Shown: in pieces, positions 22,429-33,870 of the stretch
Numbering within the stretch: position 1 is the first letter of the stretch
Layout: every line of letters begins with the position of its first letter
Source of the DNA: Exobasidium rhododendri
Lineage: Eukaryota > Basidiomycota > Exobasidiomycetes > Exobasidiales > Exobasidiaceae
Direction: 5' to 3'
Length of the DNA stretch: 64,000 nucleotides
NCBI GenBank assembly: GCA_026210745.1
Contig: CP110632.1
Location: 1 to 64,000, forward strand
The notes under the pieces: generated by a model
Told to the model about the DNA's origin: nothing
Seen by the model: only the letters and a program-made list of their open reading frames with translations
The model's database searches: none
Program-made: the position numbers and the translations under genes

Positions 22429-22504
22429 GCACGGCACTTCACTTAGTCGAATTCCTACGATCTCAAATTGGACAGTCCCTCGGAACACTTATTGGAGCAC
22501 TAGG

Positions 22505-22513
22505 TATATATAG
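22505..22513 (+). promoter_or_regulatory. TATA box of HGD
   Basis: TATATATAG 76 bp upstream of the chosen HGD start codon, at a normal position for a fungal core promoter. Confidence 0.5.
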
Positions 22514-22588
22514 AGATGATTTGCCCGTTCTGAAGACAGAATGACTCCCCACTTTTCCGTACTTGTGCTACGTCAGACACACACAAAC

Positions 22589-24294
22589 ATGGTCAGAAGC
22601 ATCTCTGCTACCAGCGGCTACTTTATCGAGAAGGAGTATGAGGCAGATCCCTATAAATATCAGGTCGGTTGTGAGTGTGCATTTCCAGTCATTCTGGATT
22701 GATTTGATCGCGTTCTTTGTAGAAGGAGAGCGCTCAACCTTTACCTTCTTCACTCTCATTAGTCGGAAATCAATTCGCCTCCGAAGCTATTCCAGGCACG
22801 CTTCCGCTAGGCCAGAACTCCCCTCAAAAGGTGCGATTCGATCTATATGCTGAGCAACTTACTGCGACTGCTTTCGTTGCACCGCGTCACCTTAATCAGC
22901 GGACCTGGCTCTACCGTCTTCGACCCGCCGTTGCCCATCAAGGCTTTAGCCCTTATGCTGGTAAGAAGCCAGAGATTGAATCCGACTTCTCTCCATCGAA
23001 CAGCAATGTGCATGTGAGTCCGACCCAGCTGGCATGGAAGCCGTTTGAAGTGCCTCAAAAGGGAGAAAGGATCAACTTCATCGAAGGTCTGAAAACACTC
23101 GGTGGGAATGGAGAACCCTCTCAGAAGTCCGGCTTAGCCATTCACATTTACACGGCCAACATCAGTATGGAAAAGGAAGCCTTCTGTTCGCAAGATGGAG
23201 ACATGCTCATTGTACCTCAACAGGGCCAACTAAATATCCAGACAGAGCTCGGAATGCTCTGGGTGCGACCTGGAGAGATTTGTGTAATTCAGAGAGGGCT
23301 GAGATTCAAGGTCAGCCTCCCTGATGGACCCTCGAGGGGCTACATTCAAGAGGTGTATGGTGCACACTACGAGTTGCCAGAACTCGGACCACTGGGTGCG
23401 AATGGGTTGGCGAATGCGCGGGATTTCCACCACCCCCTTGCCTCTTTCGACTTGGATCAGAGTGATTGGACGATCACATACAAGCTCTGTGGACAGCTCT
23501 TTGACTGCCACCAACGTCACACGCCATTTGATGTAGTTGCTTGGCACGGAAATTATGTTCCTTACAAGTACGACCTGAACAAATTCATCGGCGTTGGCTC
23601 CATCACCAAAGATCACATTGATCCTTCCATCTTCTGTGTCTTGACTGTGCCAAGCTCGGAAATTGGAACACCACTGGCCGACTTTTTGATCTTCAGTCCG
23701 CGCTGGGATGTGGCGACTGAAACGTACCGGCCACCATATTATCATCGTAATGCAGCGTCTGAATTCATGGTGAGTCCCGCCGTGCTTTCCAGGCACGACA
23801 GAGGTTTCTAATCTGCCACCTCCTTCATCCTTTTTTGCGCTCCACTCTCGACAACTGTAGGGCCTCATCTACGGCGATTACCCTGGCCGCTCCGACGACT
23901 TTCTTGCAGGTGGTGCATCTTACGAGTGCGGTGAGTGAAGTGATCAAAGGTGGCTGACAAGTGCGCTCACCGAAGAATGTGCCCCCTTTTCCTGAGTACA
24001 GGCTTTACCCCACACGGTGTCTCTTTTGAGGAATTCGAAGCTGCGACCAAGGAAGAGCAACATCCTCAATTCGTGTCTAAAGGATCGATTGCATTCATGT
24101 TCGAGTCTAGTCGCATGTTTACGCTCACAAATTATGCCATGACTAGTCCAAACAAGCACGAGCATGAACCGGAAATGTGGGATCCTCTGCAAGCGTTGTT
24201 TGCAAATCACCTCGAAGAGGTCAATGACGCTCTCAAGGCAGTGGGACAAAAGCCAATTCAGTCAGATGAGATTTCTGCACTGGACAGTAAATGA
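22589..24294 (+). CDS. hmgA/HGD: homogentisate 1,2-dioxygenase
   Basis: Opens the ring of homogentisate to maleylacetoacetate in tyrosine/phenylalanine catabolism; a cytosolic Fe(II) enzyme. Proposed exons: 22,589-22,663, 22,723-23,769, 23,861-23,930 and 24,002-24,294, giving ~494 residues, slightly longer than usual. Family signatures: LPLGQNSPQK and LYAEQLTATAF near the N-terminus, DGDMLIVPQQG, WHGNYVPYKYDL, HRNAASEFM (metal ligands His366 and Glu372) and TPHGVSFEEFE (third ligand His402). Introns 2 and 3 have clean GTGAGT donors. Intron 1 is weaker: it needs a GTCGGT donor to keep frame, so exon 1 is less certain. It is the first single-copy gene inside the subtelomere, with a TATA box and motifs shared with the 28.45-kb promoter. 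Confidence 0.95.
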
Positions 24295-24802
24295 AGGCAA
24301 CCAGCTCGACCCGTGCAGCTATTGACCGTAGCATAGCCGAGATGCAACATCTCACGAACAAGGCGGATCTCCCTTCGTTCTGCTCTCTTCCGTTGTTTCT
24401 GCAATAAGCTTGCACCACAAAATCCCCCATCTGGTGCGATTTGCAATACAATCTATCGTACACTTTACTATGCCATGGTCAACATAGACATGGAAAGAAT
24501 CCTCTTTATCTGTGAAGGTCTGAAGTGCCTCTCTCAGATCTCGCTGGTGCATTTTGTTGCTGCCGACCGAGCATGCTTCTTCTTCTGCCAGACAGACAGG
24601 CACTCCGCGTACGCATGGCTCTTATTACGCGCTTTTCGCTCCGGATCAGAAGGATGCGCTCTACCACGTGAGCACCGCGTATCATCTGTGTGGAGAAAAG
24701 AGGAGAAAGGTGATGATATTTCTCCACGAAGCCCCACAAAGAAGCGGCAGGAGAACGTCACGTCGCTCATCTAACACTCCATGCTACCACTTCTGCTCTT
24801 AC

Positions 24803-27658
24803 ATGCCGAGGACGTTCTGTTGCTCGTACCTCAACTGTAGCTATGCCTGCGCAAAAGCATCTCATCTACAGCGTCACGTAAAGTCACATACCAGGGAGCG
24901 CGACTTCAAGTGTTCTCTGTGCCATGCCGACTTTTCGAGAAACGACAGTCTGCTTCGACACGTTTCGTCGCAACATGGAGGCGTGAGGCATCCAACATCC
25001 CTACTACCCTCGACAGATGAGCACCAGGAGGAAGCAGGTGTAGGGTCTGGGAGGGCTCAAGTGAGCTACACTTCGGACGAGTTGCAGAGTGAATCGACGA
25101 TCGCCGCAATCAACAGCATTGATACGCAACCTCGCGTCACATTCGAGACGAGCAGACTCACAGCTGATCCTACAGACGGCGATAGTGCGTCTGTCATTGC
25201 GACAGTAGCAGCAGACTCTACTCCTCACTTCGAGTCGGAGCAAAGCGATTTCGACATGCAAGTTGGAGGCAGTCCAATAGGTCTTAGTGATGCATTGTGG
25301 GACGTCTTCTGCAACAACATTTCGGATGCAGTTTTTGGGGCAGAAATGCTAGGACAGGGCGGATTATCATCACCCAAGACCACTATACAGTCCATGGATG
25401 CGTCTAACGTCGGATTTTCTTCTACTCAGAGTAGTGATCTTCTGCTCAGTGAGTCTGTCGTCCTTATCACGGGTTGAGTTTTGATTTGGGCTGATCTGAT
25501 CGTCTCGCCTTGATAAGATAGAAGTGCACAAAACAATGCTGCCATGCTGGCCAATAACGAAGATGAAGTGTCGAACAGGCAACGAAACATCCTCAGCCAA
25601 AGCCGACACGCCTCCTCGGTTCCATCTGTGCTTGGTAGCGCTGTGCCTCACTCGAATCGATATCAGGCTTGGTGCAGCAGTACCCACACGCCACTACCAA
25701 CAAGACCATCGACGCCGAGCAGACCTACCTCGACATTTGCCTCGACGTCCTTTGATGAGACCGGTCAGAAGTTAGAGTCAATGAAGTCGGACCTACGAGC
25801 TTTCATGCTACAGATACAACCGCCCAAAAGGGGTCCTTCCGCAATGATGATTGAGCAATGCATATGGGCGTGCCAGCATCGCTTTCTGCCAATCGGGCCA
25901 ATTCTGCCGACTCACTCTTTAATATCGAGATGCTCGCAAAGGCCTGGTCTGCTCATGAACATGATAGCTCTGGGCAGTCTGTGGCAGTCTTCCGTGCAGG
26001 ATGTTGAAAAGGGAGCGGAAATGTGGCGTTTTGTTCTTGGTACGAATTGGTGCAACGGATGGCGAATGGTAGACTCTAATGAAGCAACTGCCTATACGAT
26101 GTCCTTGCTGTACACTGGACATTCGTACACTATGATGACGAACAGCCGCCAGATACACCAGATTGGACGCGCTGCTTGGTCGTATGCTCATTCCTTTGCG
26201 ATTGACCCGGCATGGCAAATTGGATCGTTGATTTCATCGTCACCCTTTCACAGCTTTCAAGAGCTCACCTGGGATGCGCTGCAATCCAAGACAAAGAGTC
26301 AATTGCTGACCACTTGGCACAATTGGCATCGAGATGAAGAGAAGTTGCGCGTAGCTTTAAGCCTGGCGATTCTCGACGCACAACAACGACGCTTCTTTCC
26401 TCGTCAGTCTTCCTTTCAAACTTTGATTTTACGATCGCCCGAATGTGCTTCAGAGAGCGCTTTCCAGGCTTCTACCGTTTCGGAGTGGAAGGACAGCATC
26501 CGCAAAGCAACCATCCCCAGGCGAGCACTAGGCGATCTGATGAGGCGATTATTCACACCCTATCGACCCGACGTTGATCAGGAAGACGAGGAACGTGATC
26601 ACGGAGCGTTTATTGGACAGCTTTCCATGAGCGCTTTACTAGAGGGCATCAGCAATGCCGGCCAACTAGAGTCGCAGAACGAGGGCCAAGTGTCCGGTCT
26701 TTGGGAAGGCAGTCAACAGGACGAAGAACTTGTGACGAAGAGAGAAATCGAAATGAATAAGAGGACACTGCACGCACTTGCGAATTGGGCCACTTGGTGG
26801 CTGAACGGAAGTCTTCCTATCGCTATCGACAGAACTCTCACTTCTCTGCCGCAAGACACGCTGGGACTCGAGATGCGCTGGCATGCAATTCACATGGAGA
26901 TGTTTGCCCGGAATATTGACGTTCTCGAGCCCCTGACAGAGTTATGCAGAACAAGAAGCTCCTTTCCCAAGTACCGCATTACCTCAGACATCACACTGAC
27001 CAAATGCTTTCGCGGAGACTTGAAACAATGGCTGTCCACTCCGCTTGGTCGGAGAGCAATGGTACACGCTGGGCGGCTGATCGCATGCTTTGTACAGACT
27101 ACTTCGCACCTTAAGTCACTTGCGATTGGCGTTGCTCAAGGTGTATTCGATGCAGTCGTTTTGTTGACATGCCTGGTCATTGAAGAATCGGCTACGCAGA
27201 ATGATGGCGTTGGAGAGGCTCGCGATTCACGTCATACTCGCCATACTAGCATCGAGCTCGTACCGCCCTACCGCCGCTCTTGTCGACATTGGACCCAGCT
27301 TGGTTATGCCGGGCTCGCCGAGCAGATTGGTAGTCAAGATCCTCTCTCTACATCGGCCATTACACAAGACTGGGTGCAAGACCAGGCATCCTCTACCGTA
27401 CATCATCCACACGGCACAGAGTGTCCAGACGCAAGAACATCTGACTGTGAAGCGATGAGGAGCACACGTCACTGGATTCAGCATGGCCAAATGGAGGATG
27501 CGCGTATCATGGGCACTTCTGCAAGACAAGCTTTGCCCACGATGCAAAAAGTGGTCAAGCTCGTACATGCTGCTGATCTGAAATGGTGCTATGCCAGGGA
27601 TTGCACTGACATCTTAGAGCAAGCTCTGCAACACGCAAAAGAGCAACGAGACTTTTAG
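24803..27658 (+). CDS. C2H2 zinc-finger transcription factor with fungal regulatory domain
   Basis: Two C2H2 fingers lie at the very N-terminus: C7-x4-C12-x12-H25-x3-H29 and C37-x2-C40-x12-H53-x4-H58. A Ser/Thr-rich linker follows, then a long alpha-helical region (about residues 310-800) resembling the fungal-specific transcription factor regulatory domain (FMLQIQPP..., LISRCSQRPGLLMNMIALGS). One intron is predicted, 25,449-25,517 (GTGAGT donor, AAG acceptor), giving ~928 residues; an alternative TAG acceptor four bases later would break the frame. ATG 24,803 was chosen; ATG 24,713 in the same frame would add 30 basic residues. It lies between the HGD and Dabb/carboxylesterase promoters that share a motif, so it is a good candidate pathway regulator (inference). 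Confidence 0.85.
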
Positions 27659-27789
27659 CTGCAGGGAAAGGAGGAAGAATCCTGTTTGGTTCTCCTTTCA
27701 GCTCCTGGCTTCAGTTTTACATATATACCCCACGTTGAACCACGACTCGAATGTACATCATTCATCAACTTCTTCACTCCTATACAAAA

Positions 27790-28348
27790 TCAAAGACCAC
27801 AAAATCTAGCGAGCAAGTTGATGTTATTGGTGTGATTTGCAAGGGGTGGACTGTTCCGCGGCTCACCTTCACAGACCAAGTCACGCAGAGCAAATGTACT
27901 GTAGTTGTGAGGTCATGTCAGCTGCGTACTTCGCTGAGCTCAAGTCTCACGACTCACGCTTTGTGCGAGGGGTGAACAGCGTATACCTGTTAACAGCAAT
28001 AGCTCAGCATGGCGGTCTGGTCAGCAAAGGGGGATATTTCGACGAAGAAGCTACTCACAGGCAGCACGTTGGCGCCCTCCATTCTCGCAAACAAGCCTAA
28101 AGTATAGCCTTTTGCCTTTTCTGCTGTCTGAAGGAGACCCGAACCAATCTCCAGTTCCAACAGGCCGGGTATCTGTCCTTTCATAGCTCTTGCCAACCTA
28201 CAAAGTTCGTCGACATTCTCCTTTGTGGCGTCTTGCTTCACCTTGAAAAGGACTATGACGAGAGCAAACAGAGGATGTAAGTGCCTGCGCAATAGATGCA
28301 GTTGCGCTTGATAGAAAGCCGTCACTTACCCGAGCGGTACAGTGTCAT
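27790..28348 (-). CDS. stress-responsive alpha/beta-barrel (Dabb) domain protein
   Basis: Small four-exon gene on the minus strand: 28,348-28,330, 28,252-28,059, 27,986-27,958 and 27,898-27,790, about 116 residues. The spliced product begins MTLYRSVLFKVKQDAT and contains KGQIPGLLELEIG, KGYTLGLFARME and YAVHPSHKA, in the order typical of Dabb ferredoxin-fold proteins (VLFK..., KG.IPG, G.D..L, HP.H). Fungal Dabb proteins are dimers; some act in polyketide or aromatic metabolism, most are uncharacterised. Splice phases agree throughout. The end is less sure: GGTGAGC in the last exon could be another donor. It is divergent from the carboxylesterase. Confidence 0.75.
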
Positions 28349-28450
28349 GGTACAGTCAGTCAGTAAGTCTTACGCACAACAGCCGTTGATGGGTCGGATC
28401 GATATTCTCTAACAACGACGATTTACCAAACTACCCCGCACGTTCGTTTT

Positions 28451-28487
28451 CCTGGCCCGCACTAAGAAAAGTGCGGCCCACACTAGT
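28451..28487 (+). promoter_or_regulatory. paired GGCCC[A/G]CACTA motif in divergent promoter
   Basis: GGCCCGCACTA at 28,454-28,464 and GGCCCACACTA at 28,475-28,485, inside the 267-bp divergent promoter of the Dabb and carboxylesterase genes. Same two motifs as at 22,385-22,428, in the opposite order, with 14- and 16-bp exact extended matches. Confidence 0.6.
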
Positions 28488-28615
28488 AAATATGTGCCCC
28501 ACGCAGCTTTAAATCTTAGCGTGCAGATTTCCACCCCCCGGCATTCTTCTCCCTTTACACGATATGGAGATACTCAGAAAGACGCTGCTTCTCTTTCGTT
28601 AAGCAGCTCATATCA

Positions 28616-30622
28616 ATGGCTGAAGACGGGCATAAAAGACGAAGCTCGGTCGTCAAGATCGAAAAGCAAGGCAGCATCGAAGGCGTCTTTGTGGATGTGA
28701 GAGATACGCGCAACGCGGATTCATCATGCACAACCATCACAGCATACCTCGGCATTCCTTTTGCTCAGCCTCCTGTAGGACAACTGAGGTGGAAAAGGCC
28801 TCAAAGACCTGCCCCGTCTTGGAAAGATGGAACTATTCGACTTTCGGCATGGAAGTGCGACCCGTTTCAGAATCTAGGCCAATCCGACTCCCTTCAAAAG
28901 CCTCGCAGGAATGGAGACGAGAGTGTGGCAGCTCACAGCACAATCAGCGAGGATTGTCTTTACTTGAATGTATGGGTCCCGCCTTCTTCTTCTGTCAAGC
29001 AGTCGCACATATGTCCCGTCCTAGTATGGGTATATGGAGGTGCTTTTGGGTTTGGAGCTGCATCACAGCCTGCGTATGATGGCGCTCGATTGTGCAAAGA
29101 GACAGGCTGCGTTGTTGTCAGCATCACGTATCGCGTTGGACCATTTGGATGGCTAGGTTCACGAGAACTGGCTCGATCAGAGAACCGAGTAGTAGATGAA
29201 GGTGAACAAGGTACTGGGAATTACGGTGCTTGGGATGTGATAGCTGCACTGGAGTGGATAAAGGAAAACATCAAGTCCTTCTCTGGCGATTCGAGTAACG
29301 TGACCATCTTCGGCGAGTCTGCCGGTTCCATTCTCATACACTATCTCTTGATCAGTCCAGCTACACCTGCGCATCTCTTCCAAAGAGCGATCCTTCAAAG
29401 TGGTACGGCGACTACAATCTTGCCTCGTACCATACCATCAGCTCAAGCCACGTTCGATGCCATAGCACTGGGGCTAGGTGCTTCTACGACAGCAACAGAT
29501 GCAGAAAAGATGTCCATCATGTACTCAGCATCAGCTTCTTCAATACTAGAAACAGCTGCTTCCTTCAACAGCTACAGACCACGAACAGAGTATCGAGTCG
29601 ATGCTCTGCTTGGTCGCCCCGAAAGACGTTTAGACCACGACCAGGACAACATCACACTGGAATCAAGTTCACTCTTTGGCCCTGTCTGGGACGGTACTTT
29701 TGTATCGAAAGCATTCATCCACCTAGCTTGCCAGGGACTACCCGCCGCCGATCAGCTGCGTAATGGACAGAAAGGCATAATAGTGGGCTATTGTGCTGAC
29801 GAGGGGAGCATATTCAATCCCAGCGTTAGTACAGCAGAGGAGCTCAAACGGCATGTATCTGGTTTTCATCCGCAGTTGCTGCCCGATGTAAGGCAGTTGT
29901 ACGGGATTCCAAAGATCAAGACCGACGACGATGCTTTTGCCGCTTGTGCTGCCTACACCGGGGACGTTCTCTTCGATGCTCCTATACGTGCGCTCATGTT
30001 GCAATTGGCCCAGCGAAGCAGTCCCCCAAGTCATGCCTACGTCTTTGCTCACCGTCGCAAGACCAGTTGGAAGCCTAGCTTTGGTAAGCCAGGCACAGAT
30101 TATGGTGCGATGCACATGGCAGAATTGCCTTTTATCTTTGGCTTTGATGGTATGGACAGCTATGTTTTCGAGCGAGACCACTACCCTGGTGCGAAGCTCA
30201 AGCACCAACAAAATAGTGCAGATCCTTTCACTCGCGAAGAGCAAGATCTCTCACTGAAGTTGATGAGTAGTATCAGCAAATTTACAAGAGATGAAAAGCC
30301 TTGGATTGCTTTGAGTCCCCCAAGCGAGGCCATTCTCCGAGTCGAAGATTGCCAGATTCTTGCGATTGGGGGCTGTGCCAAACTAGGATCACATACGACA
30401 ACAGCTGTTGCGTCTCTAGAAGCATTGAAGGCTGAGAAAGACATTCCTTTCCGTGAAGAGAGATTAGGCGACAACACTGCATGGACAGAGAAGGTCGGAC
30501 CGGTTGATGCTCTCGCAGAAATGGGGTCGCAAGCTGAAAAGCAAGATTTCTGGACACAAGACGGACTCAAGAATATCATCATCAATTATTATGGAGACGA
30601 GCGTATCCACTTCTTACCGTAA
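28616..30622 (+). CDS. type-B carboxylesterase/lipase
   Basis: Predicted 668-residue intronless alpha/beta-hydrolase that should cleave carboxylic esters. Family marks in order: GIPFAQPPVGQLRWKRPQ (45-62), EDCLYLNVW (112-120), oxyanion loop YGGAFGFGAA (140-149), nucleophile elbow FGESAGS with Ser235, acidic residue in CADEGSIFNP, and catalytic His in the YGAMHMAELPFIFG segment. It lacks a signal peptide, so it is probably cytoplasmic, unlike secreted lipases of this family. It is divergent from the Dabb gene and shares its promoter with the paired motif. Length is somewhat above the usual 530-600 because of insertions. Natural substrate unknown. Confidence 0.93.
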   Translation: MAEDGHKRRSSVVKIEKQGSIEGVFVDVRDTRNADSSCTTITAYLGIPFAQPPVGQLRWKRPQRPAPSWKDGTIRLSAWKCDPFQNLGQSDSLQKPRRNGDESVAAHSTISEDCLYLNVWVPPSSSVKQSHICPVLVWVYGGAFGFGAASQPAYDGARLCKETGCVVVSITYRVGPFGWLGSRELARSENRVVDEGEQGTGNYGAWDVIAALEWIKENIKSFSGDSSNVTIFGESAGSILIHYLLISPATPAHLFQRAILQSGTATTILPRTIPSAQATFDAIALGLGASTTATDAEKMSIMYSASASSILETAASFNSYRPRTEYRVDALLGRPERRLDHDQDNITLESSSLFGPVWDGTFVSKAFIHLACQGLPAADQLRNGQKGIIVGYCADEGSIFNPSVSTAEELKRHVSGFHPQLLPDVRQLYGIPKIKTDDDAFAACAAYTGDVLFDAPIRALMLQLAQRSSPPSHAYVFAHRRKTSWKPSFGKPGTDYGAMHMAELPFIFGFDGMDSYVFERDHYPGAKLKHQQNSADPFTREEQDLSLKLMSSISKFTRDEKPWIALSPPSEAILRVEDCQILAIGGCAKLGSHTTTAVASLEALKAEKDIPFREERLGDNTAWTEKVGPVDALAEMGSQAEKQDFWTQDGLKNIIINYYGDERIHFLP

Positions 30623-30674
30623 GAAGGGCAGGAGAGGTAAAAAAAGGGGCGAAGAAAAGGGCTAATTAATCTGC

Positions 30675-31230
30675 TTGGAATTGACACCAGAATTTTATTT
30701 TGTTGTTGGCGGACTGTTGGTAGGACCAGTAGGTACTCTGAATCTCACAAAGACAGTCTACACATCACAGAGTGACGGCTTCTCTTGCTCGGCATCTCAA
30801 GCCTCCTTTCATCCTGCAGATCCGTATACCATCAAATCAGAAGGCGCAAAAGTAGACGGGTTTCGCACTCTGTTCATGAGAAGCGTTCGAGACCATATTC
30901 TAGTAGGTCAAATTGAAGACTTCTGCCAGGGAGTTCAGAAACACGTTGCCCGTGTTTTTGCCAAATAAAGGCACTGCAGGGCAGTACAAGTCCATTATTC
31001 GTACCTACGGCAAAGATGGCACCATGGGACTCCTCGATCCACTCGCTATCAACGACAGGGCATATCTTGAGGTGTTTTTGCTCGGTGAAGTGGAAGCGAC
31101 GACGCAAACCCTCGCCGGTCAGTTCACCTCGGCTAAGCCGTATTCGCCTAGTTCACGCTGCCTATCCGAATCAAAAAGCTACCTCGGTGCTATACATAGA
31201 GATACTGTATTTTAAGCCACCGCATATTCC
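30675..31230 (+). pseudogene. remnant of AtuA-like (DUF1446) protein, C-terminal part
   Basis: Pieces of one protein appear in three successive frames. The first frame holds TPEFYFVVGGLLVG... and GFRTLFMRSVRDHILVGQIE, ending in a stop at 30,968. The second has TYGKDGTMGLLDPL and LEVFLLGEVEATTQTLAGQ (to about 31,125). The third has HAAYPNQKATS. In that order they resemble the C-terminal half of fungal acyclic-terpene-utilisation AtuA-like proteins (…VRDP…, YG.dg.MG.LEP, LGEV.A.TQ, YPGQKATSG). The N-terminal domain is absent, and no GT-AG introns join the frames cleanly. The assignment is from recalled family motifs; a real intron-containing gene is less likely. Confidence 0.5.
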
Positions 31231-31382
31231 GTGCAAAGTGTCAAACACGCCTAAATGGAAGTTTAAGCGTGCAGCTAAAACTTCGCACGTCCCGAAGGCT
31301 GCGCGGGCAGACCTCCACACCGTCCACTTTCCCTTCTTAACTTCGCAACACATCTCTTTTCCCCTGTTGTACTCTTATCGCG

Positions 31383-33870
31383 ATGATGCCTTGCCTCATC
31401 TTTGCTTCAAGTGTTGCTCTGCTCTTCCTTCTCTATCGCCGACTGCAGTCCAGCAGCTCAGTGCATCGTTGGGATGGTATTGAGAGGGTGAAGCGGGCTT
31501 CCTGGCTAGTGAGTATTGTCCATCGCTCCGGTTGATGTGTGTGCCAGTACACTGGCAGATTGTTCATTCGCGATCGCAGGCAGGCAATCGTATGGTCAAG
31601 GCAGAAACGGAAAGGGAAGCAGAGCCGGAAGCGTTATTGCGCCAGTACACTGAAAAGCATGGCTCGACTTTCGTATATCCAGGTAAGCTTGACGTGGATC
31701 CTCGAGACGCCGCGATTGATCATCCAAGCGCTTAATTGACCCGCCACAGACGTCTTGGGGCGAGATATTCTGTACACAAGCGACACAGTCGCCATGTCTT
31801 ACGTCTTGTCTGACATAGACTCCTTTGTTCGTGTGAGTGAACAGACTGCAAGCTTCTTTTCCTGGTAATCCTTCCGCTGACCAGCTTCTTCTCGGCCCGA
31901 TAGGATGAGACCATTGTTGCCTTCATCAATGTGAGTCTACCTTTGGCCCCCTCACGCCTTGCTCTCTGTCTGACGGTTCCGTCTTTGCACAGTTCCTCAC
32001 TGGAGGTGGCCTTGTTGCGGCCTTTGGACAAGCACACCGGCGCATGCGAAGAGCACTGTCGCCATCTTTCTCTTCTATGCAACTCAAGAAGGCCTTTGAG
32101 ATCATTGCTTCGGTGATTGCCACAGGGAAGGAGTAGTAGAGATGCTGTATCTCATATATACCCCCGTCTCATCCTTCAGAAGGCTGCTCTGCTGTCGGAT
32201 AAGATGGCAGACCAAGCTGTCGACCCTGATAGCGACTTCAACTGCTGCCCCCTCCTCGACAGTGCTGCACTAGACTCGATCGCAGAGGCCGGATTCGGGT
32301 ACAAGACTAGGGTGGGTGAAGAAGTCTTGCTGTGTTTGATTGCGTCACGACACCCTGATCTGTTCTCTATGCCAGGCACTTGAAGATGGCATCGAGAATA
32401 GCTTGCTGGCAAAGACGTATTCCACTACTGTCAAGAGCGCCCTCGGTGGAAAGATGTCTCTGCTTTTGATGATCGGTCTTGGCAAAGGTGCGCTCGTTTT
32501 GCGCGAGCACTGTTCGAATGCGGTGACTGACGTATGTGATCTCATCATCAGCTATCAGTCCACGGATGGTGGTGAGCAGAGTCATTCACATACACGACGT
32601 GTGAGTCTACATCCTACTTATAATCTCCCCGGCAGTCTATTCCCTTGACAGGATCCAACAGGACGATAATCAAGCAAAAGAGTGTCCTGGAAAAGGTTGC
32701 TATGGATATAATTCAAACGAAGAAGGGAACGTTCGGCGGCCTTGATAAGGACACTATCAAGGATGAGTTGAGCGAAAAGGACATTCTGAGCAGCATCGTT
32801 CGGAATAATCTTACCAGCCCGGCAAACTCTAGACTTTCGGAAGAGGAGCTTCTCGGCCAAGTACAAACATGTGCGCACGAAGTAAAGATGAGTGAAGCTG
32901 GAAATGGTGACTACTGCTGAAGCATAAAGTTGCAGTTCTATTCGCAGGGTTTGAAACTACAGCTACGACATTTTCATGGTGTCTCTGGCACTTGGCCAGA
33001 GCTAGTGAATTGCAAGAGAGACTACGAGAAGAGGTGACGGCCTTCTTTCTTGAAGAGGGGATTTCCTCCGTAGCAGAAATGACTTATGAGCAGATCTGGG
33101 ATGAAAGGTTGGACCTGGTCACAAGAATCATCAATGAGACTCTTCGCATGCACCCTCCAGTCGCTTCGGTCGATAGGATAGCGGCAAAGGCGATGGTCAT
33201 ACCGCTCAGCAATGGTCGGTGAGTCATACATTGGGCTGGTGTCACTGAGTCTTACGCATGACGTATCTCTCGCATCGCCAGTTCTGTGGTGGTAAATAAA
33301 GGGGACACGATTTCTCTTGGCCTCTCTTCCTTGAACTTCGAGAGCAGGTGAGCGAGTAGACGGGTCGTCTGGAGATAACACTTCATATTGCTGATCAGCT
33401 ACACTCAAGGTATTATGGCGCCGACGTTCATACATTCCTCCCGGATCGCTGGCTTAGTCTACCCGACGAGCACAAGAGTGCGGGCTTGTCACAGCACGGC
33501 CTTCTGACTTTCTCCTCTGGTCCCAAGTCTTGGTGAGTAGTACTGAGCATGTGACGGAGGATCGATAAGCCTGGGAGAAGTGTTTTCTCATAATCCTGTG
33601 CTCCTGCCTAGCATTGGATCGAAGTTTGCGCTTTTGGAGATGAGGTCCTTTCTGATGGAGCTCATTGCCAATCACAGCTTCCAGGTGAGCCTTGCACGCT
33701 ACTACTTTTCTGAGGAAATCGACTGAAGTACATCCTTGAAGCCTTCACTGCAGAAAGTAGTCACCCGTCAAGCCCTGGTCCTGCGGCCGACAGTTGTGCA
33801 GAGTGACGGAAACATGCTGCCCATCATGCCACTCCGAATCAAGAGACTGAGCAGCCGACCCCACGTATAG
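31383..33870 (+). CDS. cytochrome P450 monooxygenase, microsomal type
   Basis: A heme monooxygenase with an N-terminal membrane anchor (CLIFASSVALLFLLYRR), so ER-bound and dependent on a P450 reductase. The gene is cut into roughly a dozen short exons with GTGAGT-type introns of about 50-90 nt. Segments in order: EALLRQYTEKHGSTFVYPG, FGQAHRRMRRALSPSFS (helix C), LDSIAEAGFGY, I-helix GFETTATTFSW (oxygen-activation region), K-helix ETLR of ExxR, RWLSLP, and heme loop FSSGPKSCIG with the Cys ligand, split by an intron right after that Cys codon's start. Ends RPHV. All diagnostic motifs are intact. It resembles the fungal CYP group with AGxETT helices; substrate unknown. Exon borders around 32,480-32,650 are the least certain. 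Confidence 0.93.
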
